DNA of 64,000 nt, from assembly GCA_905116865.2 (NCBI GenBank), contig CAJHNH020000205.1, forward strand, positions 143,094-207,093. Reading direction: 5' to 3'. This DNA comes from Candidula unifasciata. Lineage: Eukaryota > Mollusca > Gastropoda > Stylommatophora > Geomitridae. The position numbers and the translations under genes are program-made. The notes below the pieces were generated by a model. The model was not told the DNA's origin and did no database searches. It saw only the letters and a program-made list of their open reading frames with translations. Below are positions 47,216-58,800 of this stretch, one piece after another (within the stretch, counting starts at the first letter, position 1; each line of letters starts with the position of its first letter).

Positions 47216-47689
47216 CATATGCCTAGTGTGCCACTGGCATAATAAAGTCCTTTGACATCATCATCAACTGTCTTGACTGGTGTCGACAATCACCCATCTC
47301 CACAAATTATGATCTACAACGACATGCCTCTTTCTGATGATTGATTATAAGCTGTTTTCGGGTCTTTACCTCTTTGAGAACATCTTAATTGATCATTTTG
47401 ATTATATGTGTAGAGCAAGTTTACTCAGGGACCAACAATTTAAAAATGGAGATCGCTGCGGGCCAGAGGCCTAAGCTCTAGCTTAGAAAGATTGTTAATA
47501 CAACTGGCATTAATCCTCGGGTCACTTGCTATGTCTACACAGGCCACCTCTTGAATCACATTGATATAGAGGTTTGTTACTGATACATAATTTCTATATG
47601 TGGAAAAGTTAGTTTTGTTTCCTCTTCTGGTTGCCACAAACCAAACCCATCATTAATTTTTTTACCATTTAGTTTTACTAGTCAATTCT

Positions 47690-47930
47690 TCTTCACGTTC
47701 ACTGGCTGTAAACTTCAGCAGAAAGTTCCTGTTGTTTGTCCAACTTTGGACTTTATCTTGTTCCAAAACATGAGTGTTGAGTGCAGATCTGACTTAATTG
47801 TATGCTGATTGTTGGTTCCTTTTCTCTCAGGCTGCTACACTCTAACTTCGAAGGAAGCCCCCCAAATAGTCGACAATGGGTCTGTTCTTGTTTTCCCCAC
47901 AATTGGTCTCCGGAACCCACACCAGTAACT
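47690..47930 (-). repeat. SINE-like repeat R1
   Basis: Inverted copy from TTCTTCACGTTCACTGGCTG to GGAACCCACACC. 47216-47689 before it is unassigned. Confidence 0.75.
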
Positions 47931-48057
47931 AGTTGATTATACGTTCAGTGTTTTGGCATTACTTTCTCATCGGTACATTGTTCATACCTTTGTCCAAGTC
48001 AGTTTAAAGCAACATTAATGCAAGCTACGCAACTAGCAAAAGACAGGAAACTACATA

Positions 48058-49013
48058 CAAGGTCCGACAATTAAGTGAGAGACTAATTCCATAAAAATGG
48101 AAATAATCAAAAGTTTTGAAGATATAACCTGTATTTTTTTTTCAAAGTAAGCCCCTTGTGCATTAATGCAGCAAGTGGCACGATCTAACAAACACTGGAA
48201 TGACCTCTGTAGTTCTTCTGTTGTTATGACCCTTAATGTCGATGTTACGGCTCTTTGGGTGTCATCAAAATCGTTCAAAAAAGCGTCTTTTCAATCAAAA
48301 CTTTTAATTTTGGGAATAGGAAATAATCACTGGGAGACAAAACTGGGAAATAGGGTAGAAGGCTGAGAACATACACTTGTTTTTGGGCCAACAATTCTTC
48401 TTTTGATGATGTCTCTTGGGTATTCAACCCGCTGATGTTTTTGGTCATCAAACAACGAATGTCGTACAAACTGGCAAGCAACTTTTTTCTTGTCAAAATC
48501 TTGCACTAAAATTGTATGAATGGTCTCTCTATTACCACCAGATTTATCTGCCATCATCTTAACAGTAAAACAATGATTTTTTTGTATCGGTTCTCTGACT
48601 TTTGCAATGAGTTCATCATTACGCACAAAAATTTGGCGTCCAGATCTAGATGCATTAGTAATCATTTCAACACCACTTTTGAACTGTAAATACCATCTGA
48701 AAATTTGTGCACGATATAAACAATTATCCCCATAAACTTGTTAAAAGAATTCAACTGTTTCAATGGCATGTTTTCTGAATTTTAAAAATAATTTAATGTT
48801 AGCTTTTTGCTTCATGCTGATAACGTAACAATGCATCTCTGACTAGCTCCAGAAAATGGCGGCTTGTTTGTTGTCTGCTTATTGAGTGATGATGAAAAGT
48901 TGCCCGATCATAGATGAATGTTGTCTCTTTAGATTCCATGCTTTGCTAAATATATGGCACTTTTAATCATGGCCATAACAAAATCAGTCTCATTACTTAA
49001 TTGCCGGACTTTG
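48058..49013 (-). mobile_element. Mariner-type transposon, ends intact, transposase decayed
   Basis: Ends CAAGGTCCGACAATTAAGTG and, inverted, CAAAGTCCGGCAATTAAGTA, both flanked by TA (48056-48057 and 49014-49015), the Tc1/mariner target duplication. The - strand gives pieces of a SETMAR-like mariner transposase in order: SRSGRQIFVRNDELIAKVRE (helix-turn-helix region), LSPSDYFLFPKLK (last catalytic Asp region) and FQCLLDRATCCINAQGAYFE (C-terminus). Stops and frameshifts separate them. Total 956 bp. It ends 173 bases before the acceptor of the constant exon. Confidence 0.92.
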
Positions 49014-49186
49014 TATAACTCCTCTTTGCAACGCTTTGGGGCATAAGCAGTGGGATAAGAGAAAGCAACTACTATTTTGCCTGCAGCTAAGTTTGAACTG
49101 TTCCTACCTATAACTTGACATTTGCAGGTCTAGAGTTGGGAGCTAGTTTTGTATAGACTGTTCATGAATACTTTATCTCTCCTCAG

Positions 49187-50001
49187 ATTACATGACACAC
49201 ACCTTCCAGTCAACATGGATTTTGACTCCTCTTCTAAGTTTATAGCTTCACTTGCAAAATTTCTGCAGTCGCTGTGTAATGGATATGTGGATTTTGACAA
49301 AGGTGTGGAAGTTATTGGGCACATCTACATAAATGTGGACAGTGACACCGGCAAAAAGCTTGATTATGTTCTCAATGAAAAAGTCTGCAAAAATGACAAC
49401 TCTATCACTTTCATCAGCAACAGTTTCCATGCACAGCCAGCAGAAAAACCTAAACCACCACCAAAAAAGGCAGCAGAACCGGAAAAACAAAATGAGGAAT
49501 CAATTGTTTTGGACGATTCAGGGCAGACAGTTCCAAACAGCACTAACGTCGGCACCCTGGGCTCATATAGAGGTGCATCTGCTAGAGCAGCACCACAAGA
49601 TTCATTCCCCAGCGGTTCCAAGCGTCCGCTAACGCCACCCCTGCGCAGAGGTATTGGTAAAGGTGGAAGCCCTTTGCCATCTAAAGTCGGCACACCTTCA
49701 TCGCCCCGCTACCATGACTCTGGTGGTCCAGCCGCCAAAATGAGCAGATCTGATATTCCACCAAGTCCTTCAAACAATAGTTACCTTAGCGGCGGCCGGG
49801 ATGATTACGACAGTTCTAATGTCTTTCACTCAAGTGGTGAGAATGATGACAATGAAAATTATTCTTCCAGTTTTCTAGACGATCAAAACTCAGCAGATTT
49901 GGACCAGAAACCAGTGATTGACCCTGATATTAGTATTGTTAAAGAGGAATATATCTCAAACCAGAGCAGTTGCTCCTTCTCTGGGAGCAGTCAGACTTCT
50001 G
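49187..50001 (+). CDS. Candidate constant 5' coding exon of a modular zinc-finger gene
   Basis: Acceptor TTTATCTCTCCTCAG ends at 49186 and donor CTG/GTAAGTC starts at 50002. I take the start as ATG 49215 (CAACATGG, A at -3, G at +4), giving 262 codons plus one base, a phase-1 donor. Residues 1-75 look folded (IASLAKFLQSLCNGYVDF, then VIGHIYINVDSDTGKK) and I do not recognise the fold; it has no BTB signature. Residues 76-260 are disordered and rich in P, S, D and N. KRPLTPPLRR at 136-145 may be nuclear import signal and phosphosite; IVKEE with K243 fits a SUMO consensus. The exon could join the 55145 exon and then terminal finger exons outside the window. It could also be read from an upstream exon, since the frame is open through 49187. 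The zinc-finger role is inferred from context and phase. Confidence 0.78.
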
Positions 50002-51285
50002 GTAAGTCTTGTGTGTTGTCTGCGTTGAACTTTGAAAGATTTGATTTTAAACGTTTAATCAAGTACAGGGCTTTTTCTTCCTAGGATAAGACCAGTATTC
50101 CCAATGTGCATCTCTGCCTGAAGTCATTGGCACATTGTGGGATGTCAGGTTTTGTATTGACCACCTAGCATTTAGTGTTTACAGAGAACTAGTAAGACTG
50201 ACTACTGTTATGTAGTACCTGAATCATATCTGACTGAGATCGGACTCCAAAGAAGTGGCATGAAAAAACTGCTGATGTAAGTAGTATGAAAAAAGCAAAT
50301 AAAATATTTTGGCTACATTAAATTCTTTTATTCCTTGATGAAAACATGAATGAAATGTTCACTGCACTATCTTTCTTACCCCTGAAAGCTTTCAATGAGT
50401 CTTTTTTTTTTCTTTGGTGAGTTGGTTAAACTTTCTGCCCTGTATTCTAGTTTCTGGGTTGTTTTAGACTACTCTTCTGTTGGTAAGGGCTTGTGTTTAC
50501 TTTCACTACCATACTACTACTCAGATTCGTCGAGTAATCCAAAGATAATGCACATTTCTGACTCTCTTCTATGCATATAACGTTACATTGACTCATTATT
50601 TCCTAATTCGTCATTTTACTCCTTCTGCCTCATAGTGTTACTCGTTTCTTTCGATAGACATTGGCTACTTTGAACTAACACTGCCTGGGATAGGAGTTAA
50701 ACACAAGTGGGTACCAAAACAGTTTTAAAAAAGTCCCTGAGAATGCTGCTGGAGCTATGTTTCTTGTGACACCTCCCCATCAACAAGTACTCTGTGAGAC
50801 TGAGCCATATTGAATAAAATCCGGGTGCAGTAAAGTCTTTCCACCCGCTTAAACATTTTGTTTTAAAAAAAACCCAATAAAGTGGCTTGTCTTCTGGACT
50901 CCTTATTTCAGCCAGTAAAAAATAAAAAAAAGTATATACTAGGTCAGGCCAACCACATAGGTACAGGGTAAAGCCCCCGCCCCCCCCCCCCGCCCAAAAA
51001 AAAACCCAAATCGTGCGTTACTATTCTAGAGCAATAACCTGTTTAAAATTATAGCTAGTTTTAGTAAACGCACAAACTGGCCATGTCGCTAGACCAGGAA
51101 CAGTCAAAGTCTAAAAACAGCAAGACTGAAATAATGATTATATGCTTGACTAACTAGTTATTACTTTAGTAACTAGTGTAACCTAATGTTGCTGTTAATA
51201 GGAGTCATGTTGATATATGAAGCCTTACCCCTTCCACCCGTTTCCAGAACCAGAACAAATCCAGCTTGGTTGCTAGCAAGAAAGG
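50002..51285. other. Intron, no recognised element
   Basis: Begins GTAAGTCTTGTG. Contains a C-rich run near 50978-50993 and no repeated family that I recognise. Confidence 0.5.
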
Positions 51286-51289
51286 GCAT

Positions 51290-52095
51290 TTTTCTTTTTC
51301 TTCTTCTGCCTATCTCCCAATGGAGCATAGGCCCTAAACTAACTCACGCCAAGTCGTTCTATCCTTCGCCCTTGCATGGAGCTCTCCCCATGCCCTCCCC
51401 ATCTTTCTAACCTCATTCCCCAGCTCTCTTCTCCATGTGTTTTTTGGCCTTCCTTTATTCCTATGCCCCTGTGGGTTCCAAAGCAAAGACATTCTAGTTA
51501 TGCTGTTCTCAGTGTGTGTCCTATCTAACGCCAGCGTCTTTTCCTCACCTCTTGGTCCACTGGAGCCTGTTTAGTTCTCTCCCAAAGTTCTACATTAGTT
51601 ATTCTTTCATACCATTTTATTCCCTCTATTCTGCGCAGGCACCAGTTAATGAATGTCTGTAATTTATTAGTAATTGCCTTGGTTGTTCTCCATGTTTCAG
51701 CCCCATACAATAGTACTGAGTTGACATTAGAATTAAAAAATTTTAGTTTAGTATTTCTTTTAATTTCTTTTGACCTCCGCAAATTCCCTAGTGCAATGAA
51801 AGCCCCTCTTGCCTTTTGTATTCTTATTTTAATATCTCTATCAGTTCCTCCATCTTTATCTACATTACTGCCCAAATAGGTGTACGACTCCACGTCTTGG
51901 AGTGGGGTGTCATTAAGAGAAACCACATTACTATTTGCCTGATTTATTCTCATTATCTTTGTCTTTCCTTTATGGATTTTCAGACCAAGCTGTTGTGATC
52001 TCGCATCAAGTATATTTAATTTATCTTGCTTCTGATTCCGTGAATGGGGCAGAAGAGCAATATCATCAGTGAAGTCCAGATCATCAGAAAGGGCA
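51290..52095 (-). pseudogene. LINE reverse transcriptase 3' half
   Basis: On the - strand starts with LDFTDDIALL (the palm catalytic x-x-D-D block, FTDD), then KTKIMRINQANSN, VESYTYLGSNVDKDGG, NSVLLYGAETWRTTK and RKRRWRWIGHTLR. 142 codons are uninterrupted, so it is younger than most LINE pieces here. It ends in GAGATAGGC-AGAAGAAG. Inserted antisense in the intron. Confidence 0.85.
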
Positions 52096-52254
52096 TTTTA
52101 GACAATAATTAATGGCGTCCCTTCACATATGGTTGAAAAGATATATTCTTGCTGTCTTCTGTAACAGACAGATGTTATATTAACCTTTTGTACCTGAATT
52201 CTTTTTTTTTCTCTATCAGAAATATTATTCATGTGAATAAAGTAGCAAATAACA

Positions 52255-52640
52255 TTTATTTTTTCCTTTGATGTGACTTGCTTGGTGCCTCTGAGACGAC
52301 CCGTATGGCGGGCAGCAATCAGACCAACCTTTCTACCAGCAGAAGCATCTCGCCTGACTGGATGCCATACCAATGTGCTGGTGATAATCATCACCATGAG
52401 GATGTTCAACAGGGTTCATAGCAACACCTCTAACTTTAGGCCAGCAGTTTCTTTTGGCCTTGTACTTGTGATAGGCACATCCTGCCTTCAGGATTAGTTT
52501 ACCAATACATCTATCGCCAGCAACAATACCAATCATGGCTCGGTTGGTAGATGACACAGCTTTCTTAGTGCCAGATGGAAGCTTCTCTCTGGACTTCTTG
52601 GTCTTAGGGTTGTGAAAGATCACAGTTGTGTAGTTGCCCT
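52255..52640 (-). pseudogene. RPL8: RPL8 retropseudogene (ribosomal protein L8/uL2)
   Basis: The - strand reads [40 protein letters not shown] and [20 protein letters not shown], then after a frameshift [20 protein letters not shown] and LRGTK: the C-terminal half of uL2/RPL8 with no introns, a frameshift near 52375 and no clean stop codon. The 5' half is missing. This fits a 5'-truncated, LINE-mobilised mRNA copy lying antisense in the intron. Not expected to be functional. Confidence 0.93.
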
Positions 52641-54790
52641 ATGTACATGCAGATTTGCCCTGTTATATCTAAATTCTTAGTTCAACAATTTGTCTCAGAG
52701 TATTCTTTTCCTAATTTCTGCATACCTAAATATTAATTGTTATTAATCTTGACCCTTTGAAAAGAAAAGAAAAAAAGGGGGGGGGGGTGTAAAATAGAAA
52801 TGGTTTATAACTGAGTAAAATAATTGGGGTAAATGCAATATTGTGAACAGAAGATAAAAGATCTTTTATACTCAGTGTTGAATCATTTTTATCTTCCTTA
52901 GTTATGTGCAAAAGATGTGACCTGCAGTCTGAAATCTTTGAATAATTAATACTAGCAAAATGCCATCTTAAAACTTTTGTAATGTTAGCAAAAGTTGTTC
53001 TGTTATACAGAATTGGGCAAGCCAAATTCATGGTTTTTCAAACTTGATTATGAATAAATGATTCAAGTCTTGACATCCCTGTATTTGGGACATTCCCACA
53101 TGTGTTCCATCTCCTTCCTACATGTGTTCCATCTCCTTCCTAATTAGACAACAAAGAGTCGAGATGTTAACCTTCCTAATGCTGCAACCCTTTAATACAG
53201 TTCCTCATGTTGTATCAACACGCAGCCATACAACTATTTTTGTTGCTTCATACTTTAATGAGTATGTATTTTGCAAAGGTCTTTGGCGACCCCTGCGAAA
53301 GGGTCGTTTGACACACACACACACACAAAACAAAAAAGGGGGTCACTATCTATAGGTTAATAGCTGTACTAATAGAACTTGTCACCTGATTAAAAGTCTG
53401 CCTATGTTTTCTCCACAATGTTGTCTTTTAGACTGGTCAACCTCCGCTAAATTAGTCTTTCAATGTATGGATACTCAATCTGTTCTGCTGCACTGTCCAC
53501 TTGATCCCAGACAGCCTTCACTACTTCTGCTGTAAATGCTGAGTTTGTTAGTCGAGGTTTCAACATCACCTCAATCGGGTTTCCCTATACTTGCTCCGTT
53601 CCTGTGTCAATGTGAATAAAATGAAATATCCCTCCTGTCGCATTTGAAAATTTGGTTAATAAACAGCTAGTTCCGGAACAATCCAGAAATATATGCACTC
53701 AGTAAATGCATATTTCAGTTGCTCAAGTCGGCAAATCCAATAATTTAACTCCAGAAATGCAGTTTGTCGTTGATGGAAGTAGTCGGGCACGATAATTTGG
53801 TTACTATGCACACGTAGAATTCTTACATAGGGTATTTAATCACCTCAGGTAAACTTGCCATATTGAACAAAACGACACATGAAAACGCAAATGAAAGGCA
53901 TTCCATAGGAAAAATGTAGCGCACAGGGCTGCAACCAAGCACTAAATTCAGTAGCTCAGGCATCAAAACCGTAGACTACCATCCTTATGTGGAAACTGCA
54001 TTAGCAAAGTGCCACTGGAAGCAAAAAATAACTTTAAAGCTTAACATTCTGCCAAGCCTTTCCTCCATTTTGGCCAGAATCCTGTAAAAGCTGAGTATCA
54101 AATAGTAACGGGTATCTTGATCCATAAACTATGGACAGTTTGAATCAAAGCTGAAACCCCATGCACAGATTTGAATGAACTGCCCAAACTGATTTCATGA
54201 CACCATTTTCTCTTGTATTCCTGGTTAGTTTGCTGTCTAGCTCTTATCTGCATACTCCGTCATGCTAATATGGATATTGCAGCCATGCTTAGTTGAAGTT
54301 GAGATAACTTCATTGCACTACATTATCCCATTAGTTCGGTCTCGTAGAATGGCTAAGTCATTTGCTGCAGACTTGCACAAAGCATGAATTCCAGTCCCAT
54401 TGCTGATTCCTGGGCATATATGATAGATCTCCAGTGATATATGATATTTGAATGCAAACAAGATTGTGATTTCAGATCATTTAGAAAGGTTACACTTTGT
54501 TTTTAATAGAGAATCAGCCCCCTCTGATATTTTTAAGCTTTGGTTTTCTAGGGGGGCTTGTTTGTTTCATTGACCTCAAGAGCTATGCCTCCAGTAGTTA
54601 AGCTGCTGGTAAGATCTTTCACATTAGACGGGTCAAGAGATTTGCAATATAAGTAGATCAGGAACAGTCAAAGTCTAGGGAGAGTAAGCCAGCCTGAATT
54701 AATGCTTGTTGAAATAGTATATACTGAGCCACAGGCTTGACTAAACAGTGCAGTGTAACTTGCTTCATGATAAATGAAACAGAAATAGTT
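52641..54790. other. Intron sequence, no recognised gene
   Basis: A G10-A-rich run at about 52770-52790 and a short CA repeat at 53312; a direct repeat of CATGTGTTCCATCTCCTTCC near 53098 and 53120. No exon supported. Confidence 0.45.
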
Positions 54791-54794
54791 ATCA

Positions 54795-55025
54795 CTAGCT
54801 GTAAACTCTGGCAGAAAGTTCTGGTTGTTCATTCACTTTTGGACTTCAGTCTTGTTCCAGAACTTGAATTTTGTGAGCACATCCATTTTGCAGATATGGC
54901 TTATTTGTATGTAGACTGTTGGTTCTTCACTTGTCAGGCAGATATGCTCTGACTTTAGAGGTAAAACCCTTGAATAGTCATCTTTTACATGATGCTTGTT
55001 AGGGAAGCATTGGGCCTCCAATATT
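54795..55025 (-). repeat. SINE-like repeat R1, diverged
   Basis: CTGTAAACTCTGGCAGAAAG at the start is an exact family block; the head end decays before the C20 run. Confidence 0.7.
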
Positions 55026-55034
55026 ATTATCACT

Positions 55035-55071
55035 CCCCCCCCCCCCCCCCCCCCAAAAAAAAAAAAAAAAA
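55035..55071 (+). repeat. C20 followed by A17
   Basis: Two abutting homopolymers, ending 73 bases before the acceptor of the exon at 55145. Confidence 0.95.
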
Positions 55072-55144
55072 CTTCTGCCCCTCTGCCCCAGATCCAATGC
55101 GGAGAGTCATAAAAATTTATGTCTTGTTTTTTTTTGGTCCATAG

Positions 55145-55297
55145 GTCCTGGCCGAGGCAAAAGCCAGATGGCCTCTGCTTACCCTGTCATGCTCCATCAA
55201 AGTCCTTCCAGTTACGCTGGTGCTCCTGCAGGTCCACCGTCTCACCAGCCTGATATGTTCTCAGGTTCTTCTTTAGAGGGCACAGGAGATCCATCAA
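55145..55297 (+). CDS. Second constant coding exon, phase 1 to phase 1
   Basis: Acceptor TTTTTTTTTTGGTCCATAG ends at 55144; donor TCAA/GTAAGT follows 55297. It is 153 bases, 51 codons, so both junctions are phase 1 and the exon could be skipped without a frame change. The product is PGRGKSQMASAYPV... to EGTGDPS, rich in S, P, G and Q with no folded domain, a continuation of the disordered linker of the 49187 exon. The frame is open throughout and both splice sites are strong. Function is probably a flexible spacer between the N-terminal domain and an alternative C-terminus; that is inference. Confidence 0.8.
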
Positions 55298-55849
55298 GTA
55301 AGTATCATAATTTAAATACAGAATAGTTGTATTATTGGTTTAGATCAAGTGCTGCAGGCAGTACTTATGAAAGCAGGTTGGTAAGCACAGTGAGAAGGAT
55401 GCGAATACTTAGAACTTGAGTACTCTGAGTGGTCAGGAATTAAATTACAGGATCATTTCAACAATGTGTGAAGGGATAGCCACTCATTTTTGCATAATGC
55501 ATGGACAGAATTCAGCCTTAAAGGATAATGAGAAAACCAGGAATTTATAACCTGGGAAAAAGTTCCAAATGTGTGATTTATCATGCTCGAGAAGAATTGA
55601 AATTACCTAGTATATACTAGCTGGCCTGTACTGCAACTTGAGCAAGGTTGGTGCTGCAAGCAGCTTTTGTGTTTGGGCGGGGGCAGTGATACAAGGTACT
55701 TGACATATTACAGCCTCAGCTAGAATTGTGCACCAAGGAGCTTCTGGGTTTGGGAGCTGACAGGAATACATTTTACTTTAAATGTAACACATATATCTGT
55801 GAAAAGTTGACCTGAACAGTTGAAAGTGGAAAGAAGATACAAGCATAAG

Positions 55850-56190
55850 AAATGAGATCTGTCAGAAAATTCTTGGCATATCATTTAGAGACCGTATCAT
55901 AAATGAGAAGGTTCACCGTATAATTACTCAGCACATTGGCAACTGTGAACCTCTATTAACTGCAGGGAAAAGATGGCAAATGCAATGGTATAGAGAGGTA
56001 ATAAGATCTAACAGCCTGTCAAAAACCTTACTGCAGTAAGACCTGGATACAGAACTTTATTGACTGGATAGGCCTTGTGTATGCAACCATGAAGTCCATG
56101 GCATCTGACTGTCAAAGGTGGAGGGAGCTAATCAGTCAGTCAGTCAGCAGCTGGTGACCCAACGACACTACTGGACAATGATGATGATGA
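55850..56190 (+). pseudogene. LINE ORF2 3' end
   Basis: In pieces reads NEKVHRIITQHIGNCEPLL and WQMQWYREVIRSN, and ends in a GATGATGATGA tail. Shattered by stops. Confidence 0.55.
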
Positions 56191-56859
56191 CATTCTCAGC
56201 GAGGGTGATATCGTAAATAACGTTTTGGGTTCTGGGAGAATTACGAATCAACATCATAGCACTCATCCCCATCAGCAGCAGCAAACAAAGAGCTCCAAAG
56301 AAGAGTTTTGGAAGACTCCATACAGAAATAATAGGACTTGACACACACCTCTTCTTGAGAGAGGAGGGTGTCTTATGAACTTCTGAGCTGTGAGAAAGAA
56401 CAGAAATACATATTAGCTGGCAGTTGTTGTTCATATCTCATCATTTTTAGTTTACTCTAGTTGGAAATGATGGGATCTAGAACCGGTGAGTTTGCCTGAT
56501 GTAAATGGTTATAATTGCTTGGTACAGTTCAGTCTTTACCAGCATGAGAGACCTAAGTTTATACAGTATATGGGTGCTGTACATCAAGAATTGATTTGAA
56601 GAGCTTCAAATGAAAACCTTTAGTTTTCGATTTAAAGAGGACAAAAGGGATTATTGGCTGAAGTTTTGTATTGAGTGACCCCTACAGGTGGCATTATAGT
56701 ACTGACAAATCACAGATCACCGTAAGATACTCACCTGTCTAGTGTCATGCGCTAAAGAAAGAGAGTAGTCATGTTATGTGTTAAAAGTGAAGGGATCCAA
56801 TCTAGAAATGGAACCAGTGGTCCTGCATGAGAATCATGCCTGTCAAGCCAGTTGGTGTA

Positions 56860-57225
56860 CTAGTAAAGCAGCAACCAGAAACAGGCTGGGTTCTATGACA
56901 GGTACACATTGTCTTCCACACTTAATATACTCCGGAAATATCCTGTTTATATTATCACATATTTGAGCTAGTCGAAAAGAGTGCAGTCATGGTTAAGCAA
57001 CCGGAAACAGCCTGGGTTTATGGCAGGCTGTTGTGGACTGTGTAGGCACACCAGTGCTACTTCGTGCAGATAGTCCAGTTGTTGCAACCATAAAAGACCT
57101 GCACATTCTTTTCCACACCTCCCTAGTCAGATTTAGCTGTTGTCGGTTCACATATTTGAGCAAATCAAAGAGTGGAGCAGCAGCTAGAAACTGCATGAGT
57201 TCTGTGTCACATTGTGGATTACTGG
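56860..57225 (+). repeat. Diverged tandem duplication of about 130-180 bp
   Basis: AGCAACCAGAAACAGGCTGG (56871) recurs as AGCAACCGGAAACAGCCTGG (56997) and, weaker, as AGCAGCTAGAAACTGCATGA (57177). CACATATTTGAGC follows the first and second copies. The 140-codon frame across it resembles nothing known to me. Confidence 0.55.
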
Positions 57226-57499
57226 TCAGGCAGACTAAAACCTCTTCAACTTATGTTGTAGTTTCAGTAACTGAAGACTTCACAAGTTGTCTTTCACATC
57301 CACTTCACTCAGTAGATATGGCCTCTGTTTGTTATCACAGATTTAAACTGCTTAAAATTGGTCTTGATGAAAAGACTTTTTTAATTTTGACATGCAAGAG
57401 GTGGAGCGTGAGTGGCAAAGAATACATACAACATAATTCTTTTAGAGAAATCTAGATTATACATGATAGAAGCTGTAATTGAATGCAGGCGTTGTGGGT

Positions 57500-57755
57500 T
57501 GCTCGGCACCAATTGTTAGAGGAAAAAAGGAATAGACCCACTACCCTCTTCAAGTAGATTTTAAAGTAAACTAATTAAGGGTGCATCTGCCTGAGAGACG
57601 AGGAACCACCAGTATGCATACAAATAAGTCTCATCTGTAAAACAGATTTGCATGCAAAACTCAAGCTCTGGAGCAAGACTAAAGTCTAGAATTGGACTAA
57701 CAACCAGAACTTTTCCGCCAGAGTTTACAGCCGGTGAACATGAAGAAGTAGAAAA
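57500..57755 (+). repeat. SINE-like repeat R1
   Basis: Forward copy with GGAATAGACCCACTACCC, GAGAGACGAGGAACCACCAG and GTGAACATGAAGAAGTAG. Confidence 0.75.
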
Positions 57756-58529
57756 AAGACAAATGAAGTGGTGAAATTAAAACATTATAATTATGCCTAC
57801 TTGAAAAATAATATTTACAAAAATTGAGGTCTAGAAAATGAAGTGTTTTTATTTGAAGCAACCTCATATGTATATATGTGTCTCTAGGTATCTAGCTGAA
57901 TTCAAAATGTTACATTTATAATTATTTTGTTCAATAAACAAGTTGCTTTCTAACAGTTTCTTTTCTCTACTTTCTGTAGCTCTACTTGTCATTTCAGTAT
58001 ACTTGATATCCTCTTCTTTGATTGATTTGCATATTTTGTGGTCTCGCAGTCTTTTGTATCTCCGGTTTGTCCCAGTACATTTTCAGTTAATAAATAACCC
58101 TGTGAAGCTGAAATGTTCTTCTTAAGTCCATGCCAGTAGCTAATAATGGTAGTTGTGTTAGCAGTTTGTTTTGAAATGCATTGTAATAAGCAAACATTCA
58201 TGTAGCAGCAGTGGTCTTGCGTTAACATGTAGTGACCTTTTGTTTTCATACTGTTTCGTCTGAAATTGTTACCATAACACCATTTTTTGGAGAGAAATGA
58301 ACACTGCTCACTAATAAGATTCAGGTATTTTTTGACATTCTTCTTTGAGTTTGGTGGGATGCATTGATTCTAGAGCTGGGTAGTTCTAGCCAGAATCATG
58401 CATCTGTAGAGTTGGTGCAGTAAAAGCTGATTACATGCGTGATTCACAATCCACATCTAGTAAAGTTGTCAGTACTTTTATTTTTCATGAATAAGTCACC
58501 AGAAGTGATTAAAGCAGAGTTGTTGATTA
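57756..58529. other. Intron, no recognised gene
   Basis: A pyrimidine-rich AG at 57979 could serve as an acceptor, but the frame after it does not fit the phase-1 pattern or any known domain. Confidence 0.4.
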
Positions 58530-58800
58530 CAGCTTTTTCCTGTGTGGGTTCCGGGGCCCTGTTATGGGGAAAACAAGAATAGACCCATTGCCTACCTATA
58601 AGCATGTGACTAACTAAGAGTCAGAGTGCACCTGCCTGAGAGGCAAGAAACCAGCAGTCTGCATACAAATGAGTCAGATCTGTAAAATGTATGCACACGC
58701 AACACTCAAGTTCTGAAACAGGACTGCAGTCCAGAAGTAGATGAACAACCAGAACTTTCCACCAGAGTTTACAGTTGTGAACGTGAAGAAGAAGAAGATT
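58530..58800 (+). repeat. SINE-like repeat R1, best forward copy
   Basis: From TGTGTGGGTTCCGGGGCCC to GTGAACGTGAAGAAGAAGA. It gives the clearest picture of both ends. Confidence 0.85.

Noticed and set aside
57033..57455. 140-codon frame
   Set aside because: Overlaps a diverged tandem duplication, with no recognisable domain and no acceptor in the right phase.
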